NCBI GenBank assembly: GCA_946186225.1
Contig: CAMHMK010000007.1
Location: 1-32,612 of the forward strand
Source: an uncultured Clostridia bacterium
GTDB taxonomy: Bacteria; Bacillota; Clostridia; Oscillospirales; Oscillospiraceae
DNA: 32,612 nt
Reading direction: 5' to 3'
A model generated the notes under the pieces. The model worked only from the letters and a program-made list of their open reading frames with translations, did not search any database and was not told the DNA's origin. This document shows, piece after piece, positions 16,955-25,431 of this stretch. Both the position numbers and the translations under genes were made by a program. How positions within the stretch are numbered: position 1 is the first letter of the stretch; each line of letters opens with the position of its first letter.

Positions 16955-18355
16955 ATGCCTTTCCACAGATCGCATCTGCACAGTGCGGAGGCCACCCTGA
17001 TGACAAAGGGCGACCCCAAGAAGGTTATCCTGACCTTTGCTGTGCCGATTTTCCTGAGCCAGCTCTTTCAGCAGCTCTATAATACTGCCGACGCCTGGAT
17101 CGTCGGCCACTACCTGGGCGACCAGAATTTTGCCGCCGTCACCTCCTCGGCCAGCCTGATCCATCTGATGATCAGCTTCTTCGTTGGGGCCTCCATGGGC
17201 GCCGGCGTGGTCATCAGCCGCTACTTCGGCGCAGAGGACCCGGACCGGGTCTCCCGGGCCGTCCACACCAGCATCTTGGTCTCTCTGATCAGCGGCCTGC
17301 TGCTCACGGTGGCGGGCGTGATCCTCACGCCCCAGATCCTGCGCTGGATGCACACGGATCCGAAGATCCTGCCGCACTCCATCGACTATCTGCGCTACTA
17401 CTTCCTCGGCTCCCTGGCCCTGGTCATGTACAATATGCTCAAGGGCGTCATGAATGCGGTGGGCGACAGCCGACGGCCCCTGTATTATCTGATCTTCTCC
17501 TCGGTCCTGAACATCCTGCTGGACTGGCTGTTTGTCGGCCCGCTGGGCAAGGATATTCGCTGGGCGGCCATCGCCACCATGATCTCCCAGTTTGCCTCCG
17601 CGATGCTCTGTCTGCTGCAGCTCTCCAAGAAGGGCACGGTCTACGCCCTGTCCTGGCGGAAGCTCCGCATCGACGGGAAGCTGCTCAAGGAGATCCTCCG
17701 TTTCGGCATCCCCACCGGCATCCAGAACAGCGTGATCGGTCTGGCCAACGTCATGGTCCAGTCGAACATCAATACCTTCGGCGACATCGCCACGGCGGCC
17801 TGCGGGGCCTACTCGCGCATCGAGGGCTTCGCCTTCCTGCCCATCACCTCCTTCTCCATGGCTCTGACCACCTACATCGGCCAGAATCTCGGCGCCCGGG
17901 AGTACGGGCGCGCCCGGAAGGGGGCCCGGTTCGGCATCCTGACGGCGGTTGTGATGGCGGAGCTCATCGGCGTGACCGTGATGATTTTCGCCCGGCCCTT
18001 CATCTCCGCCTTCGTGGAGAACCCGGCCTCGATTGAGATCGGCGTCACCCAGGCGCGAACGGAGTCTCTGTTCTTCTGCCTGCTCTCCTTCTCCCACTGC
18101 ATCGCGGGCATCTGCCGCGGCGCGGGCAAGGCCTTTGTGCCCATGACCATCATGCTGGCGGTCTGGTGCGTGTTCCGCATTGCCTACATCACGATCGCCA
18201 TGCGGATCTCCCACAACATCGTTCTCCTGTTCTGGGCCTACCCGATCACCTGGACCATCAGCTCTGTGATCTATCTGATCTACTATCTGAAGTCCGACTG
18301 GATCCACGGCTTTGAAACGCCGGAGGAGCGGGCCGCTCGGCTGGCCCGGGCCTGA
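16955..18355 (+). CDS. MATE family multidrug/toxin efflux transporter
   Basis: The 466-residue membrane protein has about twelve helices and the MATE signature near the start: VPIFLSQLFQQLYNTADAWI followed by VGHYLGDQNFAAV. The second half repeats the fold (GIQNSVIGLANVMVQSNINT). Members export cationic drugs or metabolites using H+ or Na+ gradients; the substrate cannot be told. The ATG at 16955 is preferred over the track's TTG 16928 because GAGG lies 9 bases upstream. It leads a co-directional row with trkA 32 bases downstream, but a functional link to potassium uptake is not evident. Confidence 0.94.
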   Translation: MPFHRSHLHSAEATLMTKGDPKKVILTFAVPIFLSQLFQQLYNTADAWIVGHYLGDQNFAAVTSSASLIHLMISFFVGASMGAGVVISRYFGAEDPDRVSRAVHTSILVSLISGLLLTVAGVILTPQILRWMHTDPKILPHSIDYLRYYFLGSLALVMYNMLKGVMNAVGDSRRPLYYLIFSSVLNILLDWLFVGPLGKDIRWAAIATMISQFASAMLCLLQLSKKGTVYALSWRKLRIDGKLLKEILRFGIPTGIQNSVIGLANVMVQSNINTFGDIATAACGAYSRIEGFAFLPITSFSMALTTYIGQNLGAREYGRARKGARFGILTAVVMAELIGVTVMIFARPFISAFVENPASIEIGVTQARTESLFFCLLSFSHCIAGICRGAGKAFVPMTIMLAVWCVFRIAYITIAMRISHNIVLLFWAYPITWTISSVIYLIYYLKSDWIHGFETPEERAARLARA

Positions 18356-18387
18356 TTGAAAATATTCTTACCAGAGAGGTATCATAT

Positions 18388-19749
18388 ATGTTAGTTGTAG
18401 TCGTCGGCTGCGGAAAAATCGGCGAAACCATCATCGGCGCCCTGGCCCATGAGGGCCATGACCTGGTGGCGGTGGACAACCGGGATACCGTCATCAATGA
18501 TATTGTCAACCGATATGACGTCATGTGCGTCTGCGGCAACGGGGTGGACACCGACGTCCTTTCCGAGGCCGGGGCCAACCGGGCCGAGCTGTTTATCGCG
18601 GTCACGGGCTCAGACGAGCTGAATATGCTCTGCTGCTTCCTGGCCAAGCGCATGGGCGCGCGGCACACCATCGCCCGAATCCGGAATCCGGAGTACAATG
18701 ACAGCTCCCTGGGCTTCATGCGCGAGCAGCTGGACCTGTCCATGGTCATCAATCCGGAGCTTCTCACGGCAAACGCCCTCTATCACATGCTCAAGCTCCC
18801 GGCCGCGGCCAAGGTGGAGACCTTCTCCCGCCGGAACTTTGAAATGATCGAGCTTCGGCTCAAGGACGACTCTCCCTTCTGCGGCGTCCCCCTGGCGACC
18901 CTGCGGGAGCGGCGGAAGGCGAAGTTCCTGATCTGTGTGGTCCAGCGGGGCGAGACTGTCTTCATCCCGAACGGCGACTTCGTCCTCCAGGGCGGCGACC
19001 GGATCGGCCTGACTGCCAAGCCCTCGGAGATGCAGAAGCTCCTGCGCTCGCTGAACATGAGCAAGAAGCAGGCACGGAGCGTTATGCTCCTGGGCGGCAG
19101 CCGGATTGCCTTCTACCTTGCCCGGCAGTTGATCACCTCCGGTTCCGACGTCAAGGTCATCGACAAGGACCGAGCCACCTGCCGCCACTTCAGCGAGGAG
19201 CTGCGCGGGATCTCCGCCATCTGTGCCGACGGCACCCACCAGGAGATCCTCCTGGAGGAAGGGCTGCGCGAGCAGGACGCCTTCCTGGCTCTGACCGGCA
19301 TGGACGAGGAAAACATCCTGGTCGCCTGCTACGCAGCCAGCCAGAAGGGACCGCAGGTCATCGCCAAGGTCAACCGCGACGAGATGGTCCAGATGGCCGC
19401 CCAGGTGGGGCTGGAATCCGTGGTCTCGCCCAAGAATATCACGGTCAACGTGGTCCTGCGCTACGCCCGTGCCCTGCAGAGCTCCATGGACTCGGCCAAG
19501 ATCGAGACCCTCTATCAGCTCATGGACGGCAAGGCGGAGGCGGTGGAGTTTGCTGTGAACGAGGCCTCCTTCATCACCCACAAGCCGCTCAAGGACCTGC
19601 CCACCCACAAGGACACCCTGATCGCCGGCATCGTCCGCCACCGGACGCCCATCATCCCCGGCGGCAATGATATGATCCTGCCCGGCGACCACGTGGTCGT
19701 CATCTCCAGCGAGCATCGGCTCAACGAGCTGACCGACATCCTCAGATGA
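18388..19749 (+). CDS. trkA: Trk system potassium uptake regulatory subunit TrkA
   Basis: The 453-residue cytoplasmic protein gates the TrkH channel in response to nucleotides. It has two RCK units, each with a Rossmann domain and a C-terminal TrkA_C domain. The first begins VVVVGCGKIGETI with the acidic VDN after strand 2; the second begins near residue 232 with VMLLGGSRIAFYLARQL and VIDKD. In the second the glycine pattern is GGSRIA rather than GxGxxG, which may weaken NAD binding there. Length is standard. GAGAGG precedes the ATG. trkH starts 14 bases after the stop. Confidence 0.96.
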   Translation: MLVVVVGCGKIGETIIGALAHEGHDLVAVDNRDTVINDIVNRYDVMCVCGNGVDTDVLSEAGANRAELFIAVTGSDELNMLCCFLAKRMGARHTIARIRNPEYNDSSLGFMREQLDLSMVINPELLTANALYHMLKLPAAAKVETFSRRNFEMIELRLKDDSPFCGVPLATLRERRKAKFLICVVQRGETVFIPNGDFVLQGGDRIGLTAKPSEMQKLLRSLNMSKKQARSVMLLGGSRIAFYLARQLITSGSDVKVIDKDRATCRHFSEELRGISAICADGTHQEILLEEGLREQDAFLALTGMDEENILVACYAASQKGPQVIAKVNRDEMVQMAAQVGLESVVSPKNITVNVVLRYARALQSSMDSAKIETLYQLMDGKAEAVEFAVNEASFITHKPLKDLPTHKDTLIAGIVRHRTPIIPGGNDMILPGDHVVVISSEHRLNELTDILR

Positions 19750-19762
19750 GGGAGGCGCAGCG

Positions 19763-21208
19763 ATGAACCGAAAAATGGTCTATTACATGACGGGCCGCAT
19801 CATCCTCCTCGAGGGTGCGCTGCTGCTTGTCCCGCTGATCGTCTCGTTCATCTACCGGGACGTCGGCACGGTGCCGTTTCTGATCACGATCGGCGTCTGC
19901 GCCGTGGTCGGCGGCGCGCTGAGCTACTTCTTCCGCAATACCAGCCAGGTCATCTTTGCCAAGGAGGGCTTTTTGATCACGGCCCTCGCCTGGCTCACCG
20001 TCTCCGCCATCGGCGCCATTCCCTTCGTCCTGGCCCATCAGATCCCCAGCTACATCGACGCCTTTTTTGAGACGGTTTCCGGCTTCACCACCACCGGCGC
20101 CTCGATTCTGACCCATGTGGAATCCATGTCCCACTCCCTCCTGTTCTGGCGGAGCTTCACCCACTGGATGGGCGGCATGGGCGTGCTGGTGCTGATGGTG
20201 GCCGTGATGCCGAATCTCTCGAGCCGGACCATCCACGTCCTGCGCGCCGAGATGCCCGGCCCCACCATGGGCAAGCTGGTGCCCCGTCTGCGGGACACCG
20301 CCAAGCTCCTCTACATCCTATATTTCTTCCTGACCGCAGCGGAATTCCTCCTCCTGCTCCTGGGCGGGATGCCGGCCTTTGACAGCGCCATCCATGCCCT
20401 CGGCACCGCCGGCACCGGCGGCTTCGGTATCAAGGGCGACTCCATCGCGTCCTATAGTCCCTATCTGCAGTGGGTCATTGCGGTCTTCATGATGCTCTTC
20501 GGCGTCAACTTCAACCTCTACTATCTGATGGTTCTGCGGCGCTTCCGCTCGGTCTTCCGCAGTGAGGAGCTCTGGACCTATGTGGTCGTGGTTCTGGCGG
20601 CCACGGGCCTGATCACCTGGAACATTCTCCCGCTCTATCAGAATCTCTCCGAGGCCACGCGTCAGGCCTTCTTCCAGGTGAACACCATCACCAGCACCAC
20701 GGGCTTTTCCACCGCGGACTTCAACCAGTGGCCGGAGCTGTCCAAGACCCTCCTGGTCCTGCTGATGTTCATGGGCGGCTGCGCGGGCTCCACCGCCGGC
20801 GGCCTCAAGGTCTCGCGGCTGGTCCTGCTCTATAAGATCGTTCGCCGCGAGCTGCGCCACCTGCTCCATCCCCGCTCGGTCGGCGCGGTCCGCTTCGAGG
20901 GCAAGACCGTGGACAACACCACCCTCATCAGCGTCGCCAACTACTTTGCGCTCTACGTGGGCCTGTTCGCGCTCTTCCTCGTCCTCGTCTCCTTCCAGCC
21001 GGGCTTCAACCTCCAGTCGAATTTCACGGCCGTGGCCTCCTGCTTCAACAACATCGGCCCCGGCCTGGATCTGGTTGGCCCCGCCGCAAACTTTGCGGCC
21101 TACAAGCCCGTTCTGAAGCTGGTTTTGTCCTTTGCGATGCTCTTTGGCCGCTTGGAGATCTACCCCATGCTGATCTCCATGTCCCCCTCCACCTGGCTGC
21201 GTAAGTAA
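19763..21208 (+). CDS. trkH: Trk system potassium uptake channel protein TrkH
   Basis: The 481-residue membrane protein forms the K+ pore. The four pore loops are recognisable: TVSGFTTTGASILT, GTAGTGGFGIKGDSI, TITSTTGFSTADFNQWP and ASCFNNIGPGLDLVG, each with the selectivity-filter glycine. Membrane helices fill the rest, and MFGRLEIYPMLI near the C-terminus is typical. GGGAGG lies 7 bases before the ATG. The gene is in the same transcription unit as trkA and is followed 11 bases later by the sortase. Confidence 0.96.
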   Translation: MNRKMVYYMTGRIILLEGALLLVPLIVSFIYRDVGTVPFLITIGVCAVVGGALSYFFRNTSQVIFAKEGFLITALAWLTVSAIGAIPFVLAHQIPSYIDAFFETVSGFTTTGASILTHVESMSHSLLFWRSFTHWMGGMGVLVLMVAVMPNLSSRTIHVLRAEMPGPTMGKLVPRLRDTAKLLYILYFFLTAAEFLLLLLGGMPAFDSAIHALGTAGTGGFGIKGDSIASYSPYLQWVIAVFMMLFGVNFNLYYLMVLRRFRSVFRSEELWTYVVVVLAATGLITWNILPLYQNLSEATRQAFFQVNTITSTTGFSTADFNQWPELSKTLLVLLMFMGGCAGSTAGGLKVSRLVLLYKIVRRELRHLLHPRSVGAVRFEGKTVDNTTLISVANYFALYVGLFALFLVLVSFQPGFNLQSNFTAVASCFNNIGPGLDLVGPAANFAAYKPVLKLVLSFAMLFGRLEIYPMLISMSPSTWLRK

Positions 21209-21219
21209 GGAGGCCCCCA

Positions 21220-22080
21220 ATGGAAGGCAACAACAAATCAAACCGGAAAACCGTCTGGATCCTGGTCCTGGCCCTCAGTCTGGTCCTTTTGGTGGGCGTC
21301 GGCATCCTGCTGATGGTCCTCCGCGGCGCGCGGCGCTTCTCGCCGGAGGTCTATCACGGCACCGATCCCACCCTGCCCTCCCAGACCGTTCCTCTTGCGT
21401 CCCCGACCGCGCAGACCGAATCCCAACCCGACGAGACCGAGGAGCACCCCACCACGGAGCCGGAGCCGGCGGATAATCCCGTCGACTTTGAAGCTCTGCA
21501 GGAGCGGAATCCCGACGCCTATGCCTGGCTCTATCTTCCGATGGGCAAGAAAAAGTGGACCGTGGATCTGCCCATCCTCCAGTCCCGCCTGGAGGATGAC
21601 GACAACTACTACCTCCACCACAACATCGACCGGGTCTATGAATTCACCGGTGAGCTCTACACCCAGAAGAAGAACCACAAGGACTTCACAGACCCCGTGA
21701 CCGTCATCTACGGCCATAATATGTATGACGGCGTTACCATGTTTTCCAGCCTGGTCAACTTCCAGGACGCCGATTTCTTCGAAAAGCATGACGTCTTTTA
21801 CATCTACACGCCGGGCCATATCCTGACCTACCGCATTGCCTGCGCCATCCAGTTTGACACCCGCCACATCCTCAATTGCTTCGATTTCAGCGACGAGACG
21901 GTCTTCGCAAACTGGATCGAGAACTATGTGCTCCACCCCAAGACCACGGTGCAGCAGGTCCGCGAGGGCCTGGAGATCACCACCGAGGACCGGCTCGTGG
22001 TGCTCAGCACCTGCCTGGAGCACAGCTCGGCCCGCTACCTGATTCAGGGGGTATTGATCCAAGATGAACCAACCAAGTGA
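21220..22080 (+). CDS. srtB: Class B sortase
   Basis: The 286-residue protein is a membrane-anchored cysteine transpeptidase. A signal anchor at about 11-33 (VWILVLALSLVLLVGVGILL) is followed by a proline/threonine/glutamate-rich spacer (about 45-88) and the sortase domain. Catalytic residues are H166 in VIYGHNMYDG, C265 in VVLSTCLEHS and R272 in SARYLIQGV. The class B feature of an extended N-terminal part of the domain (YAWLYLPMG..VDLPILQ) is present. No LPxTG or NPxTG substrate lies in the window, so the target is unknown. GGAGG precedes the ATG. The 3' end overlaps the next gene by 17 bases. Confidence 0.95.
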   Translation: MEGNNKSNRKTVWILVLALSLVLLVGVGILLMVLRGARRFSPEVYHGTDPTLPSQTVPLASPTAQTESQPDETEEHPTTEPEPADNPVDFEALQERNPDAYAWLYLPMGKKKWTVDLPILQSRLEDDDNYYLHHNIDRVYEFTGELYTQKKNHKDFTDPVTVIYGHNMYDGVTMFSSLVNFQDADFFEKHDVFYIYTPGHILTYRIACAIQFDTRHILNCFDFSDETVFANWIENYVLHPKTTVQQVREGLEITTEDRLVVLSTCLEHSSARYLIQGVLIQDEPTK

Positions 22081-23215
22081 ACGCGGCTACGCCGGGCACT
22101 TCGAGGCCCGGCCCCAGCCCCGCCGCCGGAGCACCGGGCCGGTGGCCCTGCTGATCCTGATCCTTGTTCTGGTGCGCGGGCTCGCCACCGGCTTCAAGGC
22201 AGTCTCTCTGGCAGACCATTTCATCGGCGGCAGCGGCCTGCTGATCTACGGCGACCGGATCGGCGCCGATGCCGGTGACGCCCTGCACTCCGGCGACAAG
22301 GTCATTCCCATCATCGACGGCGGCACCGGGGATGAGAACGCCATCATCCGCCGCGACAACGGCAAGACCTGGATCTACCGCGGCCATACCTACGTGCTCA
22401 ACGAGAACCTGGCCACGGTCCTCTTTCTCGGCGTGGACTCCACCCTCAATACGGAGACCGAGACCGTCGACGTTGATTCCACCCAAGCCGACGTCATCCT
22501 CCTGGTGGGCATCGATACCGTCACCGGAAAGAGCACGGTCCTGAACATCTCTCGCGACACCTACGCCCAGGTGGACGTCTACACGGCGGGCGGCTCCTTC
22601 CTCGAAACCCGGTATGAACCGCTGGCCCTGGCCTTCGCTTATCAGGAAGGGCTTGCCAGCTGCGAGAACACCAAAGCCGCAGTCTCCCGTCTGCTCTACG
22701 GTCTTCCCATCAGCTCGGTCATCGCCCTGGACCTGCGCGGGATTCAGGCGGCAAACGATGCAGTGGGTCACGTGACCGTGAAGTCGCTGATCGACTACGA
22801 TCGCGAAGACTATGACATCCATATCCGCAAGGGCGAGATGGTCGAGCTCGAGGGCAAGACCTTGGAATACTACATCCGCACCCGCTCTCACTATGACCTG
22901 GCCGCCAACACCGCCCGAATGGAGCGGCAAAAGCAGTACGTGACGGAGTTTTCCAAGCTCGTCGTACAAAAATCCAAACGCAATCTGACCTTCCCCGTAG
23001 ATGTTTTCTCCTCGCTTTCAGACTACATGGTCACGGACCTGACGCTTCCGGACGTGACCTTCCTGAGCACCTGCTTCCTGGATAACGGCGCGAACTTCGA
23101 CTTCCGCACCCTGGATGGCACCTATGATCGGAACGGGAAGAACGCGATCTTCCACCCGGACGACATCGATCTGTTCGAGGCAATCCTGCAGGTATTCTAT
23201 CTCCGGATCGACTGA
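22064..23215 (+). CDS. LytR-CpsA-Psr (LCP) family protein
   Basis: The 383-residue protein is a membrane-anchored LCP enzyme; family members transfer undecaprenyl-linked polymers to peptidoglycan. It has a basic N-terminus, a membrane helix at about 26-45 (GPVALLILILVLVRGL), then the LCP domain with LFLGVDS, ADVILLVGIDTVTGKSTVLN, ISRDTYAQV and the arginine-rich signature RTRSHYDLAANTARMERQKQ. The start lies inside the sortase gene (17-base overlap) with GGGGG 12 bases upstream, so translation is probably coupled. The pairing suggests joint work on surface anchoring, but the polymer is unknown. Confidence 0.92.
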   Translation: MNQPSERGYAGHFEARPQPRRRSTGPVALLILILVLVRGLATGFKAVSLADHFIGGSGLLIYGDRIGADAGDALHSGDKVIPIIDGGTGDENAIIRRDNGKTWIYRGHTYVLNENLATVLFLGVDSTLNTETETVDVDSTQADVILLVGIDTVTGKSTVLNISRDTYAQVDVYTAGGSFLETRYEPLALAFAYQEGLASCENTKAAVSRLLYGLPISSVIALDLRGIQAANDAVGHVTVKSLIDYDREDYDIHIRKGEMVELEGKTLEYYIRTRSHYDLAANTARMERQKQYVTEFSKLVVQKSKRNLTFPVDVFSSLSDYMVTDLTLPDVTFLSTCFLDNGANFDFRTLDGTYDRNGKNAIFHPDDIDLFEAILQVFYLRID

Positions 23216-23240
23216 CGGTCCGGAAAAAGGAGGAATTCCC

Positions 23241-23711
23241 ATGCGGCAAACCGAACAGGAACGCGCCTTCCTTCGAGCCAACGGCCAGCGGACCTGGCTG
23301 GCTGCGCTCTGTGCTCTGCTGACCTGCCTGCCCATCGGCGCGGTGACGTACTTTGTGACGGACGCTCCCGTGCTGATCGGCTTTCTGAGTCTGATTGCTG
23401 CTCTGCTGAGCTTCCAGATCTGGAACCGGGTCGCCCGGTATCCGAATACTCAGGCCGGCCATCTGATCACGGCGGTGATCAGTCTGGCCGTGTGCATGCT
23501 GGGTCTGTATGTGGCCTACTGTCAGCTGCTCTATGAGGAAAACGAAACCCTCGGCTTCACGATCGGCGAGATCCTCGCCATGCTTCCCTCCGCCCTCTCG
23601 AGCCCGGACCAGCTCCACAACACCGGCTGGGCACACGTCGCCCTTCTGCTCGGCGCCGCCCTGGGCTTCTATATCAACTCCCGCCTCCGCCGCGCGGCGA
23701 TCCGCGAATAA
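23241..23711 (+). CDS. Small integral membrane protein, unknown function
   Basis: The 156-residue protein has about four hydrophobic helices (near 19-38, 44-60, 75-98 and 128-146) and a basic C-terminal end, NSRLRRAAIRE. I do not recognise a family. The ATG at 23241 is chosen because AAGGAGG lies 7 bases upstream; the ORF-track start lies inside the LCP gene in another frame. It is the last gene of the MATE-trk-sortase row, 25 bases after the LCP stop, and ends at the hairpins near 23716-23818. A role with the sortase/LCP pair is possible but only positional. Confidence 0.85.
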   Translation: MRQTEQERAFLRANGQRTWLAALCALLTCLPIGAVTYFVTDAPVLIGFLSLIAALLSFQIWNRVARYPNTQAGHLITAVISLAVCMLGLYVAYCQLLYEENETLGFTIGEILAMLPSALSSPDQLHNTGWAHVALLLGAALGFYINSRLRRAAIRE

Positions 23712-23732
23712 AAAAGCGCCCCCTCGGGGCGC
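23710..23732 (-). terminator. Terminator for the PadR/DUF4097 transcript
   Basis: Read on the minus strand, GCGCCCC-GAG-GGGGCGC is followed by a run of six T. It touches the stop codon of the convergent membrane-protein gene, so the two transcripts are tightly packed. Confidence 0.8.
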
Positions 23733-23784
23733 ACTCCGTAAAGAAACTGTTTTGAGGCGGCAATTACCGGCTCAAAAGGACATG

Positions 23785-23818
23785 AAACCGGCGTGACCGC
23801 TGCGGTCACGCCGGTTTT
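23785..23818 (+). terminator. Terminator after the sortase/LCP row
   Basis: AAACCGGCGTGACCG pairs perfectly with CGGTCACGCCGGTTT around CTG (15-bp stem), followed by TAT. The U-run is made of the TTTT at the stem end. It lies about 74 bases after the membrane-protein stop. Confidence 0.75.
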
Positions 23819-23845
23819 ATCTCTTGGATGGGGAAGCTCAATTTT

Positions 23846-24979
23846 TTATGCCTCTGTCACGCAGATGTCTCCGCTGACCGTGTGGATGGAGCAGAGGTCC
23901 GCGTCCGGCGCTGCGCTGCCGGGGAGGCTGACGTCGCCGCTGAGGGTGTGGGGCTCAAAGCGCATCGGACGCAGGAACTCGGCGTCCACGTCGCCGCTGA
24001 CGGTGCGGAGGGTGGCCCCGTGGGCGTCGCAGCCCGCCAGCCGCAGGTCGCCGCTGGCGGTCACGGCAGTCAGCGGGCCGGCACAGATCACGCGCTCCAG
24101 GTCCAAATCGCCGCTGGCGGTTTTCAGCTCGGCCCGGTCGCAGGAGAGCAGCTCGATCCCCAGGTCCCCGCTCGCGGTCTGGAGGGTCGCGGCGCGGCAG
24201 CGGAGGTTTTCTCCGTTCACGTCGCCCGAGGCCGCGCCGACCCAAAGCTCGCCGGAGAGCTCCGTGCCCTCGAGCTTGACGTCGCCGGAGGCGGTCTCGA
24301 TCCGCATCTGCCCGCCGGAGAAGCCCTCCACGTCCACGTCGCCGCTGACCGTCTTCAGCGCGACGTTCCCAATGCGGAAGCCGCCGGTCAGGTCAAAGTC
24401 GCCGGACGTGAGCGAGACGCGCAGGCTTTCGTAGTCCGTCCCGGGCAGCCAGAGGGTGATCCGCTCGTCCGTCGAGAAGTCGGTTTCCAGCCGGGAGAAC
24501 AGCTTCTCGACCCAGCTTCCCCGCACCTCCCGGGTCAGGCCGCGCTCGCCGCGGATGCAGAGGGTTCCGTCCTCCACCACGACCTCCCGCGGCGCGTTTC
24601 TGCCGTTGCCCTCGTAGGTCACGTGGCAGTCTGCGTCGGGGGAGTGCTCCAGGCGCACGTCGGCGGCGCGGTTCTGGACCGAAATGGCCCGGAAGCCGCC
24701 GGGGACCGTCCAGTTGTCGCCCTCCCGGGCGGCTTTTTTTGTTTCCTGCCTGGGCTGCATATACTTTTGGATCAGCCCGGTCACGGGCCGGTCGGCCAGC
24801 ACGGCGGCGGCCAGCTCGTCCACGCTGCCCAGGGCCGCCACAGCGGCCTCCTCGTCCATGCCCTCGTCCACGCGGTCATCAATGAACTCACCGTAGTAAT
24901 CCAGGACGTTCTGCGCGTCCCCCTGGGGCAGATCGGCGAGACTGCGTCGCAGGGCGTCAAAAAAATCAGCCTTCTTCAT
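23846..24979 (-). CDS. DUF1700 (HAAS) plus DUF4097 SGD-repeat protein
   Basis: The 377-residue protein has two parts. Residues 1-80 form a DUF1700/HAAS helical domain (FFDALRRSLADLPQ, DYYGEFIDDR, EAAVAALGS), usually encoded beside PadR regulators. From about 90 onward is a DUF4097 region that ends in about ten 19-22 residue repeats, each built around [TVAL]-[VASTL]-SGD-[VLFI], expected to stack as a beta-helix or solenoid. No membrane helix or signal peptide is visible, so it may be cytoplasmic, unlike the usual membrane-linked relatives. The start at 24979 follows GGAGG by 8 bases and overlaps padR by 14 bases. Its role is unknown; a partner or effector of PadR is an inference. Confidence 0.88.
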   Translation of the reverse strand: MKKADFFDALRRSLADLPQGDAQNVLDYYGEFIDDRVDEGMDEEAAVAALGSVDELAAAVLADRPVTGLIQKYMQPRQETKKAAREGDNWTVPGGFRAISVQNRAADVRLEHSPDADCHVTYEGNGRNAPREVVVEDGTLCIRGERGLTREVRGSWVEKLFSRLETDFSTDERITLWLPGTDYESLRVSLTSGDFDLTGGFRIGNVALKTVSGDVDVEGFSGGQMRIETASGDVKLEGTELSGELWVGAASGDVNGENLRCRAATLQTASGDLGIELLSCDRAELKTASGDLDLERVICAGPLTAVTASGDLRLAGCDAHGATLRTVSGDVDAEFLRPMRFEPHTLSGDVSLPGSAAPDADLCSIHTVSGDICVTEA

Positions 24980-25289
24980 GTTCCGTACCTCCGCATACAA
25001 AATTGTAGATGGAAGCGACTTCCTTCCATTCGTTCCGGAACTGGTCCAGACGGTCCAGCCCGGTTTGGGTGATGTGGTAATACTTGCGCAGCCGCCCGTT
25101 GTATTCCGCCGAGCGGACGGTGAGCTGGCCGGCGGTCTCCAGCCGCCGCAGGATCGGATAGAGCGTCGATTCCGCGATCTGGATGTAGGGCTTCACGTCC
25201 TTGATGATCTGATAGCCGTAGGAGTCCTCGTCCTTGATCGCCGCGAGCACGCAGACGTCCAGCAGCCCGCGCTTGAGTTGAATATCCAT
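24966..25289 (-). CDS. PadR-family transcriptional repressor
   Basis: The 107-residue protein has the PadR winged helix: QLKRGLLDVCVLAAI, EDSYGYQIIKDV, then AESTLYPILRRLETAGQL with the recognition helix and the wing GRLRKYYHIT. The short acidic C-terminus (GGTEHEEG) forms the usual dimer helix region. GGGGG lies about 6 bases before the ATG. It is translationally coupled to the DUF1700/DUF4097 gene. A perfect inverted repeat in its promoter (25307-25333) suggests it represses itself. The inducer is unknown; relatives respond to phenolics, drugs or cell-envelope stress. Confidence 0.95.
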   Translation of the reverse strand: MDIQLKRGLLDVCVLAAIKDEDSYGYQIIKDVKPYIQIAESTLYPILRRLETAGQLTVRSAEYNGRLRKYYHITQTGLDRLDQFRNEWKEVASIYNFVCGGTEHEEG

Positions 25290-25306
25290 CGAATGCCCCC
25301 TTTCGT

Positions 25307-25333
25307 GTTATACTATACCACGCATAGTATAAC
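25307..25333. promoter_or_regulatory. Probable PadR operator
   Basis: GTTATACTAT and ATAGTATAAC form a perfect 10-bp inverted repeat with a 7-base centre. It covers the -10 box and most of the spacer of the padR promoter, so bound protein would exclude RNA polymerase. Its AT-rich composition contrasts with the GC-rich surroundings. Binding by the adjacent PadR is inferred from location and symmetry. Confidence 0.75.
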
Positions 25334-25340
25334 ATGTCAA
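25312..25340 (-). promoter_or_regulatory. Sigma-A promoter of padR operon
   Basis: On the minus strand TTGACA and TATAGT are separated by 17 bases, with a consensus -35. It is overlapped by the inverted-repeat operator, so strong basal activity is probably held down by repression. Confidence 0.9.
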
Positions 25341-25398
25341 GAGGGATTTTGTATTTTTTTCGGCAGAAGGCCGGATTCGCAACAGTTCAGCCCTGCGA

Positions 25399-25431
25399 AC
25401 AGTTGACAGTGGACAGTTGACAGTGGACAGT
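25399..25431. repeat. Tandem 14-base repeat
   Basis: ACAGTTGACAGTGG occurs twice in direct tandem (25399-25412, 25413-25426) followed by a partial third unit ACAGT. It opens the repeat mosaic between padR and the catabolic operon. TTGACA occurs in each unit but no -10 follows at a suitable distance. Confidence 0.85.

Noticed and set aside
18356-18385. Possible promoter TTGAAA-18-TATCAT before trkA
   Set aside because: It would start transcription at or after the trkA ATG. The TATCAT lies in the ribosome-site spacer after GAGAGG, so the match is probably coincidental.
23950-24360. Regular GTCGCCGCT-like DNA repeats resembling an array
   Set aside because: They are codon-level echoes of SGD protein repeats in one open frame, with 57-66 base periods and no constant repeat/unique spacer pattern, so this is not a CRISPR array.
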